A DNA stretch of 64,000 nt, taken from positions 1-64,000 of the forward strand of contig WPIO01000365.1 of the NCBI GenBank assembly GCA_009760855.2. Reading direction: 5' to 3'. Numbering within the stretch: the stretch's first letter is position 1; each line of letters begins with the position of its first letter. Made by a program: the position numbers and the translations under genes. The DNA comes from Cristatella mucedo. Lineage: Eukaryota; Bryozoa; Phylactolaemata; Cristatellidae. This document shows, one piece after another, positions 52,640 to 64,000 of this stretch. The notes below the pieces were generated by a model. The model worked only from the letters and a program-made list of their open reading frames with translations, ran no database searches and was not told the DNA's origin.

Positions 52640-53010
52640 TTTAGCTACATAGCATTGCTAAAATTCGGACTTGTTTAGATAAGGATACCACATCTAAGTT
52701 GGTCAATGCATTCGTGACATCCAGTCTCAACTTCTGGAACTCACTGCTTACTGGCCTACCAGCATGTGCGATCAGGCGATTGCCGCTGGTGCAAAACTCC
52801 CCAGCTAGGCTTGTCTGTCGTGAGCTTCGCTGTTGTTACATCACAGCACTTCTCGCCGACCTGCACTAGCAACCAGTCAAACAACAGATCGACTTCAAAG
52901 TTATGTCGCTCACTTTCAGGTCACGTCATTCTTTGGCTCCAGCTTATCTCTCAGGTCCACTCTCCCACCAGGCCAGGCATCGCACCACCCGCCTTTCGGA
53001 ATGACACAGT
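52640..53010 (+). mobile_element. L2-like subfamily A fragment
   Basis: The plus strand parallels the reverse complement of 500-850: TAAGGATACCACATCTAAG, GTGACATCCAGTCTCAACTT, CTTACTGGCCTACCAGCATG, CTTCTCGCCGACCTGCACTA. Truncated at both ends, frame broken. Confidence 0.75.
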
Positions 53011-54489
53011 TTATCACTACGTAAGTTTGGGGTGCTGCACGATCAAGCTGACGCTATTGTTTCATTAAGGGTGCCAGTGTTATTACTCGTGAGTAGCACA
53101 GTAATTTAAAATACAAGCTGACCGAAAGCAAGCCACATGCCATTGAGGCAGTGTAAAAGGATTCGTCAAACTTGGTAAGAAGCCATTGTTAGTGAGTTAT
53201 ACACGATGAACACCGATCTAGTTGGGCAGAGGCAGGAAGGTTTTGGCTCAGGGGCATCGTTAATGTTTATACTAAATTAAAAAATACCGACATGAGCTGC
53301 CTCGTTATAGACAGCAAGCAGTCTCAATCGATTTGGAAGCAATCTTATTGCTACCAGGACTCAATAAAAATAGCTCGGAATACACCATCCACGATCCTAA
53401 CCACTTGGCCCTCAGAGCAACCCCTATAACTGTTGGGATTCAATTCAGAACAGCACTAATGTCCAATATTCATGTCCCCATCATGACAGAAGCTCGTCGA
53501 CGTCCTGTATTAGGCAATCATAGTAAATAAGTAGTACATGCTGAAGGCGTAGCAACTATTGGTTCTCCAATGGCAGAGCCATATTACCACCTTACAATAA
53601 GTTCAAGCCAATCGATCACATATATTAGGAACATATCCAAGAAATCAAGACAACCCAGGCTTTGATTTATATGCGCTTATAACACGAGCTGTACGCTGTA
53701 TTTTTGATCCATTCCGGTAATGACTGAAGCACTGTCTGCATTTCCCGAGAGCAAGCAGCTTCGAAAATCATGTAGGCCAGCGGGAAGTTTGGCTATGTGC
53801 AGCTCACATCTGAGCGATGCAGCCCCATGCGATTCAGGCATCAGTCATGGCAGCAACTGAACAGCATTAAAACCAAGTCAAATGTCAGCTGGTCTAACAG
53901 CCTTATTATATAGCGACAGAAGAACCTCAGTGCTTATAAGCAGGCAAGAACAGTATGCTGTAGGACACGAGTATATAGTCATGGAAACCAAGTGTTAGCA
54001 CAGCACCTCTGGGCTAAGACTTAAGAGCTGCCATCCCACCCGTGCTAGCCAAAAGGTTTGAAATTTTTACCTGACGCCAGAAAGACCTGATGAGCTATTG
54101 CTGCTACAACGTCTGGACATAAAATAACCACGAAGTCAAAGCACGGCAAAGTGAGGACACTGAGCCAAGCTTAGAAAAGGTCATCATAGTCACATCGGTC
54201 ACTTAGAATTCATCTATATGGGCTAGACCTTTGTCGGGGACAAGGCCCTAAACCACGCGGACCAAACCAGCTCGGCAATTTCATGCCAATGTCCTATGCA
54301 AACCTTGGGTACATTTCTTCGTGAAGGAATCACCTCTATGCAATCAGATGCTTACAAGCTAATAGAGCTCCACACAGTGTGATACCACGTAGCCAGCACT
54401 GGGCATTTAAAATGATGAGTCAACAATGCCCGTAGCAGCCAATTTGACAGCTTTGGGGCATATGAAATAGCAGCTAAGGAGATGGCCTA
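53011..54489. other. No gene recognised
   Basis: No ORF above 65 codons with any motif, no repeat recognised. Confidence 0.45.
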
Positions 54490-54720
54490 GCCGGCAATCA
54501 CCACTGCTTGCAATAGTAGCATTGACCACCATCACCACTGCTGGCAAAAATAGCATTGACGACCGTCAGCACTGCTATGAAAAGGACCATTGACGGCCAT
54601 CATCAATGCCTGCAATAGTAGCATTGACGGCCATCAGCACGGCTTGCTATCGGAGCACTGACGGCCATCATCACGGCTTGCAATGGGTGCATTGACGGCT
54701 GCCACCACGGCTTGCATAAG
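54490..54720. repeat. 34-bp minisatellite, about seven units
   Basis: Units of exactly 34 bases around CATTGACGGCCATCATCACG with GCTTGCAATAGTAG; each differs at a few bases. The period is not a multiple of three, so it is unlikely to be coding. Confidence 0.9.
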
Positions 54721-55914
54721 GCAATAAAGAATTGAACACTGCATCAGTGATCTGGGTCACAGAGTGCAAATACCTTTCCTACTGAATCATGTCCCCAATA
54801 AAAATCTACAAGCTCCTTAGAGCACTTGTGTTGTCCATCCGAACTCTCCTTTGTGAATGCTGTACACTGCTTTATACAGAATTCTTGATAGATATTTTAA
54901 TATGCTTCCTTTCCAGCCAATACTAATAGAGCCTAGAAAGGAGATTTCGTTTTCTCAGAGTACTCTATCAAACTGCTTAAGTAATATTATCATCCTTGTA
55001 GCTATTACCATCACTCTCATAGAAGTGATTGGCACCCTGATCGTTAATGCAGCACAACTAGGGGGTCGTATGCAATTGGGAGTGGTTGGCTATTTTGCAA
55101 GTGCTCGGAACAGCACACAACACTAAGGCAGCATCCTGATTGATCTCCGAAGGCACAATCTAAGGTGACATATAAAGTAGAACGTTGGAAGAGTCCAAGT
55201 TTGACAGCAATGCAATGACCACCTGGCTAGTCATAGGCAGCCAGAGATCCTTCCTTGCGGTCGTAAAACCATAGTCCAAAGAACTAGTGCTCGAGTACTC
55301 GCCATAGTGCTAGTATAGGACATAATAAGTAAAATAGGCACTGCCCAGTTGCTTTCTCCTATTCAAGTGCAGCAGCAAGATAATCTAGAAGCACCAGTCA
55401 GGAAAGCACAGGCAGGATACGAGCAACCTGCAAGTCAAGCTTACAGCCACTTTGCACATTCAGCTTTGCTTGCAATAATCAGAGCGAATCTCACACCTGC
55501 CGTCGCTCAGCTGTCCACTGGAGCAGCCACATATATGCTCAAAGCTCTGCCAGTAGATTGCAAAACTCAGTAAACAAGTTCTAGAATCAAAGAATTAGCA
55601 GTTGCAGCAGAATCTTGCTAGCCTGAAACCCACAGCATATATTACAGGAAAGATGACGTTTAGTTCGGTATCCTTTGTGGAATAGTCACGATAGAGTTTT
55701 CTGGTTTTAGGTGACATCGCTCTGCTGCTGGGGATATTGCAAATGCGGAAAGTTAAAAAGCTGGAAGAGAACACGATAGCTCGTTCAAGGCCGTCGTGAT
55801 CACGACTAAAAGCTGCACGAGGAAGGTCAAGTGAAAAATGGGTGACCGGCATGCAGCCAAATTGTCAGCAGCTAGAGACCTTCAGCAATTCCAGCTGGCT
55901 TGGGTTATTGTATA
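54721..55914. other. No gene recognised
   Basis: ORF 54857-55126 (89 codons) has one hydrophobic stretch (NIIILVAITITLIEVIG) but no other support. Nothing else seen. Confidence 0.4.
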
Positions 55915-57185
55915 ACAATAATAATATGATAATATGATAATACTAATGCACTTGATAAAGCGCCCTCATAGAACTTAATTGCTCTCTAGGCGCTTTCCAT
56001 TTGCTGCAAACGGAAATGCAATGGAATGGTGATTAAAATAGTGCTTGATTAACAGACAAAATGAAAAACATGGTTAGGGGTGACATGCACAGGGTCAACA
56101 TGCAAATGTGGTTTGTTGCCTCACGCAAAGTGTCAGCACTCATAAGCACATGAAGGACGAATCACAGGGACCCACTAAATGATGTCCTAAATAGGTGTGT
56201 TTTAAATTTTTTTTTAATGTGGTCAAGTCAGGGGATGTTCTAACACAGTTTGGGAGGGAGTCCTAGGCTTTGGGAGCTTGCGAACTAAATGCACGGTATC
56301 CAAAGGATTTGAGGTTTGTACTGGGTATTGGTAAACTGTTGCATTCCGAAAAGCAGATGGTACGTTGCTTGGCCTGATTGGGGAGTATACCTGAGAGATA
56401 GGTTGGAGCCAAAGAATCAAGTGACCTAAAAGTGAGTGACAAAACCTTGCAGTCAATCCGTCGTTTGACTGGTAGCCAGCGCTGGTCGGCAAGAAGTGGA
56501 GAAAAGTGGCATCAGCGGTGTTCGCGACAGACAAGCCTAGCTGCAGAGTTTTGAACCAGCTGCAATCGCCTGATCACACATGCCGGTAGGCCAGCGAGCA
56601 GTGAGTTGCAGAAGTTGAGACGGGATGTCACGAATGCATGGACCAACTTTGATGTGGTATCCTTATCTAAACAAGCCCGAATTTTAGCAACGTTAGGAAG
56701 CAGAAAATAGGCAGATTTGACTTTGGAGCTGATATGCTAGTCTAACGAGAGGTTGCTTTGGAATATGACACCAGGATTTCGAGCTCATGCAACTGAACAT
56801 ATGCTGGCAGAGCCACTTTTGAGCTTCAGCCTTTCCAATTTGTAATTCACACTGGATTTTCTCATAACTAGTAAGTTAGTTTTATGGTCATTTAGTTTTA
56901 GAAAAATTGCTGCCATCCATGCGTGGATGACATCAATACATGCAGCAAGTGAGTTGAGAGAATTAGAGATGCTCGAAGGATGGGAGGGATCCAAGCAAAG
57001 GTACAACTGTGTGTCATCCGCATAGAAGGGAAAGTCACGATTGTGCTTGGCATACACGCCAGCAAGAGGACGAGTAAAAAACGTGAAAAGAACCGGACAT
57101 AGGGGTACCTCACGGAGCCCTGAGGTACGCCACATTTCAGAGGTACCTCAGATGATTTTTGTCCATTCATGTAAATACTCTGTAT
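55915..57185 (-). mobile_element. L2-like subfamily A, older 1.27-kb copy
   Basis: Tail (AATAATATGATAATATGATAA) at 55917, stem-loop at 55965-56000, then reverse transcriptase coding sequence in minus orientation through FPFYADDTQLYLCLD (57135-56785 ORF) to NGQKSSEVPLKCGVPQGSV, where it is truncated at about 57185. Several frameshifts and a 15-bp local duplication near 57095-57125. Clearly more diverged than the copies at 33 and 44972. Confidence 0.82.
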
Positions 57186-60025
57186 GTTTCTATTCTAGCA
57201 TGTTATAGCGATTTCAGCTAGCTCTAGCGATTTCAGTGCACTCAAACTGCTGCCGTGCAATCAAGTGATTTCAACAAGATTCAGCAGGATTTTTGATAGA
57301 CAGAAGTATTGACATGTGTGTAAGACTTGCTGCTGTGCTGTAAACCACTATAACCAACGAGCAGCACGAACGCTGCAGCACCAAAAAGTCAGCAGTCTTT
57401 TGCTCGGGTGGACCTTGAGGGCTAGCTATGAGACGCGAGCTTATCTGTGCAAATGCACATTTCATCGATGACATACATGTCTGCCAATGGACATTCTTGC
57501 TTAGGCCTCATTCAGCTTCCTGTACCTAGGCATGAATCGCCACGCTCCATCACACTAAGACCGAGTCAACCAGAGTCAACCTTACCAGAGGAACACAACT
57601 CAGTAAAGCTAAAGCCTGTGGAGAGGGAGGGCAGTAAGCTCCTCTAACACAGCTACTTGGCTGGTCCAATGGCCAATAGCCCACTGGCCTCTTCCATTTG
57701 CCGGTATCCTAATACTTTAAAGGACCACGACCACGAGTCTTTTTTTAATCAGTTCCAATATCCCCACCGACTGGACACAAATAGCAAGTCGTGTACCAGG
57801 GCTGTTTTTACCATCTTGATTGGAATCGTTTTGGTCATAGCTGCACATGTTCTAATATGTTCTGTACTTTAATGAAAGCACAAAATAGCTGCGACCAAGA
57901 GTTTGGCTTTAGGCTCACAATCCTGACCCAATAGCAGTGACACAGTTTTTGAAAAGGTTATAATTTTAGAGACTGGTCGTAGGCTACCGAATCGCTGCCT
58001 CATTACACCACTTCTGTTTGAGCTTCACCTGCTCCCCTTCGAGCATAGAATCGACTAGGAAATAGTCTCTCTGGCTTACTGATGGTTTCTCTGGCTTGAT
58101 CCTGCCTATACATCAGACGTCCTTGCTCCTACAAGATGCTCTCGTATCACGGCTCCTTGGCTTCCTCGCTCTAAATTGAAGTACATTTTGTCAATCAGGC
58201 ATTCAGATGCGAACGTGATGAAAGTCTGAAATTTATGTCTGGCTTCTGCTAATACTTAAGTCGACTCTGCATCAAGTCTCCATTGAAAGTGCATCCTTTC
58301 GGCTCAGCTGCTCAGTAAACTTGTCTATGCTTCGTTCCCATGGTTTTGCATGCTTACCCGTGCACATAATGCTTATTACTAACCATGGCCATACTAAAAG
58401 GTGGCCCAAGCTTCTTGTGTGGTGTTGCATGCATGTCTGATCATGGTGCTTTGCATGTCATTAACCTTCGATTGTAGCTTATGTTGCTTCGAGTCGTAAA
58501 ACATCTAAGCATAAATTTAGTTTTCTTTGGATGGTATGCATATTATCTATTAGTATGATTAGTATTGTGGTTCCTAATGCTTGCCCCATTTTCTGCAAGG
58601 ATCTTTGTAATAGATAACCAAGTCCAACGGAACTCACAGAAAAGACAAACTACAGGACTCACGTGCTCGTGGCATGCCCAACTTCAAGAAAAACGGTAAT
58701 CTGTATGCCTCTATGTATGTCTGTAATGCTGGAAGCCTAAATGCCATGGCACATCTGTACAGCTGGCTTTTACAACAGCAGCAAATGAACAGAATACTTA
58801 ACCCAAGTGGCAAAGTAATCACATGTTACAGCTAGGACAAGACTCAGTGGCAACATTTCCACTGAAGTCCGACCTGTGTGCACTTGCTGCTGACCTCTGC
58901 CCATTGTCATCCGACCTGGATTCACAGACGACTATATGCTAACTGACTAGCTGGAAATTTCATCAATCTACTGCTCTGAGAGTAGCCTTCGATGAGGCTC
59001 GTTGTCAAGGGTAAGCCAAGAAAGTGACCAGACCTTGACCCAGTCCAAGCGAGCAAGCCACAAGCCATTCAAGCTAGAGGCAGTCATGGCATGCTGCATT
59101 GCATTCTGCAATAGCTTAGGTCTGAGGAAACTAAGGAGGTGGTCTGAGGCCCCCCAACCTACTAGGCAAGTCACCCACTTGCCTCCTTGGTAAGCCACCA
59201 CAACCTGTCCCACTACCACACTCGCTCAATGGCATCCTCTTCTTTCTCTGGCATCTGCTGTGCCTTCACATCTCCTTGTAAAACTTGGAAGACTAACCTG
59301 TCACCATACCCAGGCTCTGTCGCATGACATGTGATCTGAAAACTGCTGCCACGAGACAACCAATTGCAAGGGCATTTTCTCGAAGAAGAAAACTTATCTT
59401 ACCAGCATGCTGGCGATGGCTTTTTTATATCATTGTGGCCACCTTCTATTTGTCACTAGGTCTATTATCCTGCCACCTCTGGGCCTGCCAGAAACGATAC
59501 ATACAATTGTCATTGTCATCTGGTTTTGACTTGTTAATACAAATTATAACTTTGAAAAGAGCACTCACAGACGTTAGTCTTTTTACAGGCCTTCTAAAAC
59601 GGTTGTCACTCACACAAATTATGGAGTAACCAAGCACAATAATACGATAAACCAAATTTTGTTTCTCACCCTTACAATGGACCAACATACTAATATAGCA
59701 ATCGCAAATTTTGGTGCACGATATGTAATTGAAACAAGTTGATAAAAATAGTCTGAGTCAACATTTATCTACAATGAAAATGGCATTTCCATTAGAACAT
59801 AATAATAAAATGGCACCACAACAACCTAATGGAACTAAATATATTTGCAAGCGCTTTACAACTGGCTGCCAGAAAAGTAAAAAAGAAAATGTCAATAACT
59901 AGTACCGCATCATGTTTGGACGAGCATGCAGCAAGCACATACTTAAAATAATTCCGAGACCTGCAAAAGCACAATAGACACTCAGGGTCAACGGTTATGA
60001 GCCTCGGCAAAAATGTAGGTCTTCT
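57186..60025. other. No gene recognised, one possible LINE tail
   Basis: About 2.8 kb without convincing coding sequence. Near 58320-58560 a weak resemblance to the L2-like 3' UTR (CATGCTTACCCGTGCACATAATGC, GGATGGTATGCAT) may mark an old tail. ORFs 59324-59629 and 59446-59688 overlap on opposite strands and have no motif. Confidence 0.4.
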
Positions 60026-60029
60026 GTCG

Positions 60030-60425
60030 CGATCGTTAGTGTTGCCACCTCACACCACTTCTTGCCGACCTGTACTGGCTCCCAGTCAAGCAGCCCATCG
60101 ACTTCAAGATTTTGTCATTCACTTTCAGGTCCCTCCATTCTTTAGCTCCAGCTCACCTATAAGATATTCTCCCTAAAAAGGGTTAGCATTGTTCCACCAG
60201 CTTTTAGTAATCTAAGTGATTAACTATACCTCCAATCCTATGGGGACCGGGCCTTGAGTTCATAGGCTTCCAAAGCCTGAAACTCACTATCGACATCCCT
60301 GACTTGATCGCATTTAAAAAGAAACTAAAAACGCAATTATGTGTCGCGGCATTTAGTTGGCTCCTGTGATTCTTCCCGTAGGTGCTTATGCATGCTCACA
60401 CTGTTGCATGCTACCAAAAACACAC
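60030..60425 (+). mobile_element. L2-like subfamily A fragment
   Basis: CACTTCTTGCCGACCTGTAC, TTCAAGATTTTGTCATTCAC, AAAGCCTGAAACTCACTATC, TGTGATTCTTCCCGTAGGTG: C-terminal coding part and start of 3' UTR, plus orientation, frame broken. Confidence 0.75.
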
Positions 60426-60431
60426 TTGGAT

Positions 60432-60945
60432 GATAATAATAATAATAATATAATAATAATACTATTATTAATGCACTTGATTCAGCACCCTTAGAGAACT
60501 TAATATCTTTCTAGGTGCTTTACATTTGCTGCAAAGTGAAATGCAATTGAATGGTAAGTGAAATCATGCTTGAAAAACAAACAAAATGAATGATAAGGTT
60601 AGGGGGGACATGCACAGGGTCAGCATGCAAATGTGGTTAGTGGCAGCATGCACAGTGTCAGCACGCATAAGCACGTCAAGGACGAATCACAAGGAACCAA
60701 TAAATGCTGTCCTAAATAGGTGTGTTTTAAGTTCCTTTTGATTGAGGTCACGTCAGGGGATGTTCTGACGCAAGTCGGGAGGGAATTCCGGCTTTGGGTG
60801 CATACGAACTAAATGCACGGTCTCCAAAGGATTTACAGTTCCTATGAGGTATTTGTAGACTGTTGGATTCCGAAAAGCGGGTGGTACGATGCTTGGCCTG
60901 ATGGGGTAGTATATCTGAGAGATAGGCTGGTGTCATAGAATGAAG
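60432..60945 (-). mobile_element. L2-like subfamily A copy, 3' part of a split element
   Basis: (ATA)n tail at 60432-60465, stem-loop, UTR and coding end in minus orientation up to ATAGAATGAAG, where a plus-oriented copy interrupts. Its continuation is found at 61537-61675. Confidence 0.82.
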
Positions 60946-61536
60946 TTGCCACATTACTCCACTTCTCGCCGACCTGCACCTGCTACCAGTCAAGCAACGG
61001 ATTGACTTCAAGGTTTTGTCCCTCACTTTTAGGTCCCTTCATTCTATGGCTTCAGCCTATCTGTCAGATATACTACCCCATCAGGCTAAGCATCGTACCA
61101 ACCGCTTTTTGGAATCCAACAGTCTAGAAATACTTCATACAAACTTTAAATCCTTTGGAGACCATGCATTTAGTTCATGTGCTCCCAAAGCCTGGAACTC
61201 CCTCCCGACCTGCATCAGAACATCCCCTGACCTGACCACATTTAAAAGGAACCTAAAAACACACCTATTTAGGACAGCATTTAGTGTGTCCCTGTGATTC
61301 GTCCTTGATGTGCTTATGCATGCTGACACTGTGCATCCTGCCACTAACCCCATTTGCATGCTGACCCTGTGCATGTCACCCCTAACCATATTATTCATTT
61401 CTTTTGTTTTTTCAACCATGATTTTACTTACCATTCAATTGCATTTCATTTTACAGCAAATGTAAAGCGCCTAGAGAGAGATTAAGTTCTCTTAGGGTGC
61501 TTTATCAAGTGAACCATTATTATTATTATTATTAAA
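60946..61536 (+). mobile_element. L2-like subfamily A copy nested in antisense
   Basis: Starts TTGCCACATTACTCCACTTC, reads through LHLLPVKQRIDFKVLSLTF, SESNS-like LESNSLEI and the end RTAFSVSL (ORF 61016-61297), then UTR, stem-loop and (ATT)n tail at 61505-61535. With 60432-60945 it forms a 1.1-kb imperfect palindrome. Confidence 0.82.
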
Positions 61537-61675
61537 AATGAGCTACAAAAGCTTGAAGTAAATCAGTTGCTTGACTGGTAGCCAGTGCAGGTTGGCGAGA
61601 AGTAGGGTGGCAACTGCGCCGCTCACGACAGACAAGCCTAGCTGCAAAGTTTTGCACCAGCTGCAATCGCCTGTT
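61537..61675 (-). mobile_element. L2-like subfamily A copy, 5' part of the split element
   Basis: AATGAGCTACAAAAGCTTGA through CAGCTGCAATCGCCTG continues exactly where the copy at 60432-60945 breaks off, apart from a few bases lost at the junction. Confidence 0.75.
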
Positions 61676-61810
61676 AACCCTGTGCATGTCACCTCTCTTC
61701 ACGTTATCCTTGCTTTCTATGGGGCATGCTACCACTAACCATTCGATCGTGCTTCCTTTGCTGCAAATGTGAAATACCTATAAAGATAAGGAATTCTATA
61801 AGGCTGCTTT
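61676..61810 (+). mobile_element. L2-like tail fragment
   Basis: CCCTGTGCATGTCACC, CTACCACTAACCATTCGATC, TTGCTGCAAATGTGAAATAC, then an eroded stem-loop and TTATTTATCAATATTA. 3' UTR only. Confidence 0.6.
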
Positions 61811-62954
61811 ATCGAATGTATTATTTATCAATATTACTAGGTATCAGTGTTTCTGTTCCCAGAAAAGTCAGTAGAAAATAGTAAGCCTAGATTGTATATG
61901 AAATTAAGTTTCAAGGCCGTATAACATACGACGAATGTTACACGTAATGTTGATCACAGACAGGATCGGCCTGATGTGTCCTTATTATTATGCACTGAGT
62001 GTTATTTTCTTCCCATCCTCAACTGAAAGCACAACACTGAGCCTACTGCAGGCACCCCCAGTCATAACAACGACTATTTTTCTAAAATCAAAGCTAAGAT
62101 AAGGAAACTGCACTTACACAACTTCCAGACCAAAGCTACAAAGTTGTGCTGATCCAGCTCACAGCTACTAAGTTGTTATAAGCTAACTTGACACATTTTA
62201 GATGAAAGCATGTCTTTCATCAGCTGGCCGCACCCATAGGACAAGGGAAAATGTGTTTTCCATCTGGCCACCAGCTGGTTACCGGCCTGTGTCCATACCA
62301 CATCACAGGCTGACCACAGCTGTGCACCGGCACCTCTCGGTGGTCCTTCTAACCGCTCACCAGTGGCTTATCAGGAGCCTGCATACAATACATACATACG
62401 AACTACACAGCTTTCGCTGAGCCACACTGAACTTGTATTATTTATTCCCGTGTTCTTGCTTACATGTGCACGGTTTAGTGTACATTTACATTAATTACCA
62501 GAAGCCCAATCAAACCAGTGCCCTGCATGTTTTCTTGCAGGCTTTCGCATGCATGTCGGAGCACGATACCCTGTAAGCCATTAACCTCGGTGCATTGCTT
62601 CTCTTGAAGAAAGTGGTGAAGCACCCGGGTAGAGACTTTGTTCTCTTGGGGTGGTATTCGTTCTAGCTATTATTACGGCTAGTAGCATTAGTATCGTGAT
62701 CACATGCTTAAGTCCGTCCTCATAAAAACGCTTGGCTATGAGCTTGTCTGTCTAGATCCAAGATGCGGCTCTATCTTAGGCTATGCATCTTATTTTCTTT
62801 GACCAGCAAATTGCCTTGAATTGCAGGGCCTACTGCAACACTCCAAAACCAATTTTTAGTGCCCTTGGCAAGACTTGCTGTCATCACAAAAAGGAAGGCC
62901 AGCACCACATAGCGATTTTTGCACCTGATCCTTCCGGTCTGCGACCTAATTGCA
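61811..62954. other. No gene recognised, one possible LINE tail
   Basis: Around 62600-62665 GAAGCACCCGGGTAGAGACTTTGTTCTCTTGGGGTGGTATTC resembles the L2-like stem-loop, with a preceding TGCATGTCGGAGCACGATACC; an old 3' end. No coding sequence. Confidence 0.4.
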
Positions 62955-63365
62955 GAATATTAATAATAATAATAACAATAATGCACTTGATAAAGCTCCT
63001 CAGAGAACTTAATCTCTTTCGAGGCACTTTACATATGCTGCAAAGGGAAATACTATTGAATGGTAAGTAAAATCATGCTTGAAAACAAACAAAATGAATA
63101 ACATGGTTAGAGGTGACATGCACAGGGTCAGCATGAAATGTGGTTAGTGGCAGCATGCACATTGTCAGCACGCATAAGCACGTCAAGGAAGAATCACAGG
63201 GACCCACTAAATGCTGTCCTAAAATAGGGTGTGTTTCTAAGTTCTGTTTAAATGTGGTCAGGTCAGGGGATGTTCTGTCGCAGGTCGGGAGGGAGTTCCA
63301 GGCTTTGGAGCATAGGAACTAATTGCACGGTTTCCAAAGGATTTAAGGTTTGTACGAGGTATTAT
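62955..63365 (-). mobile_element. L2-like subfamily A short copy
   Basis: (TAA)n tail at 62960-62980, stem-loop with a missing base in one arm, UTR, and the last ~40 codons of the reverse transcriptase in minus orientation; truncated at GTACGAGGTATT (63361). Confidence 0.8.
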
Positions 63366-63809
<444 letters not shown>

Positions 63810-64000
63810 AATATCAAAAAAAAAACCATCAAAACAAAGTCTGTTTACAACAGGCGAAGCCACGGTTAAGCCTAGAGGCAGCTATTCGTAGGACAGTTCA
63901 ACTGGACTACCAGAATGGGCAATCTCCGACTTCATGCTTGAGGTGTAACTATATTAAGGTTATTGTAATGACTTCTATATGCCTTCATGCTTGGCAATGG

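Noticed and set aside
54490-54720. CRISPR-like array
   Set aside because: Units abut directly with no unique spacers, and the genome is eukaryotic.

Overview
The window is a repeat-dense piece of an invertebrate animal nuclear genome. I see no intact, clearly single-copy host gene. The case for an animal is the combination of a CR1/L2-type non-LTR family (at least 14 pieces in two subfamilies), two different Ty3/gypsy lineages, a Polinton/Maverick (adintovirus-like) element, a tRNA-headed SINE and many minisatellites. A gypsy element with integrase upstream of reverse transcriptase (Gmr1-like order) fits a non-vertebrate deuterostome, cnidarian or sponge best. The species cannot be named from sequence alone.

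Layout. 1-9058: the capsid half of a decayed Polinton. Minus-strand genes run from packaging ATPase through an AT-hook-like repeat protein, a small protein, three jelly-roll/penton-type proteins and a K/E-rich protein to the major capsid protein. An adenovirus-type protease and two small genes lie divergently on the plus strand. A young 5'-truncated L2-like element (33-1582) sits inside the major capsid gene, flanked by a 7-bp target duplication, so the Polinton continues off the left edge. 9058-12396 and beyond: a decayed CsRn1/Kabuki-like gypsy element on the minus strand. 12.4-18.5 kb: mostly unrecognised DNA with L2-like debris.

18668-29187: a 10.5-kb minus-strand locus of long open stretches made almost wholly of 11-codon (33-bp) repeats, 38-codon (114-bp) repeats and five copies of a larger module. 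Its two ends are non-repetitive. The frame is broken many times. 32.9-34.5 kb: Gmr1-like gypsy remnant. 34990-37545: a plus-strand array with the same 33-bp period and related units, organised as 198-bp six-mers.

37.5-64 kb: L2-like copies, two SINE copies whose 3' ends resemble the L2-like tail, an LTR family with three LTR pieces around a small non-autonomous interior (44.3-48.25 kb), and 17-bp, 34-bp, (TA)n and (GA)n tandem repeats. One L2-like copy is nested inside another in antisense (60.4-61.7 kb).

How the parts relate: the Polinton genes would together have formed a virion-like particle (major and penton-type capsid proteins, packaging motor, maturation protease). The DNA polymerase and integrase of that element are not in the window. 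The L2-like family probably supplied the reverse transcriptase for the SINE. The 33-bp repeat locus is the least explained part and the best candidate for something undescribed.
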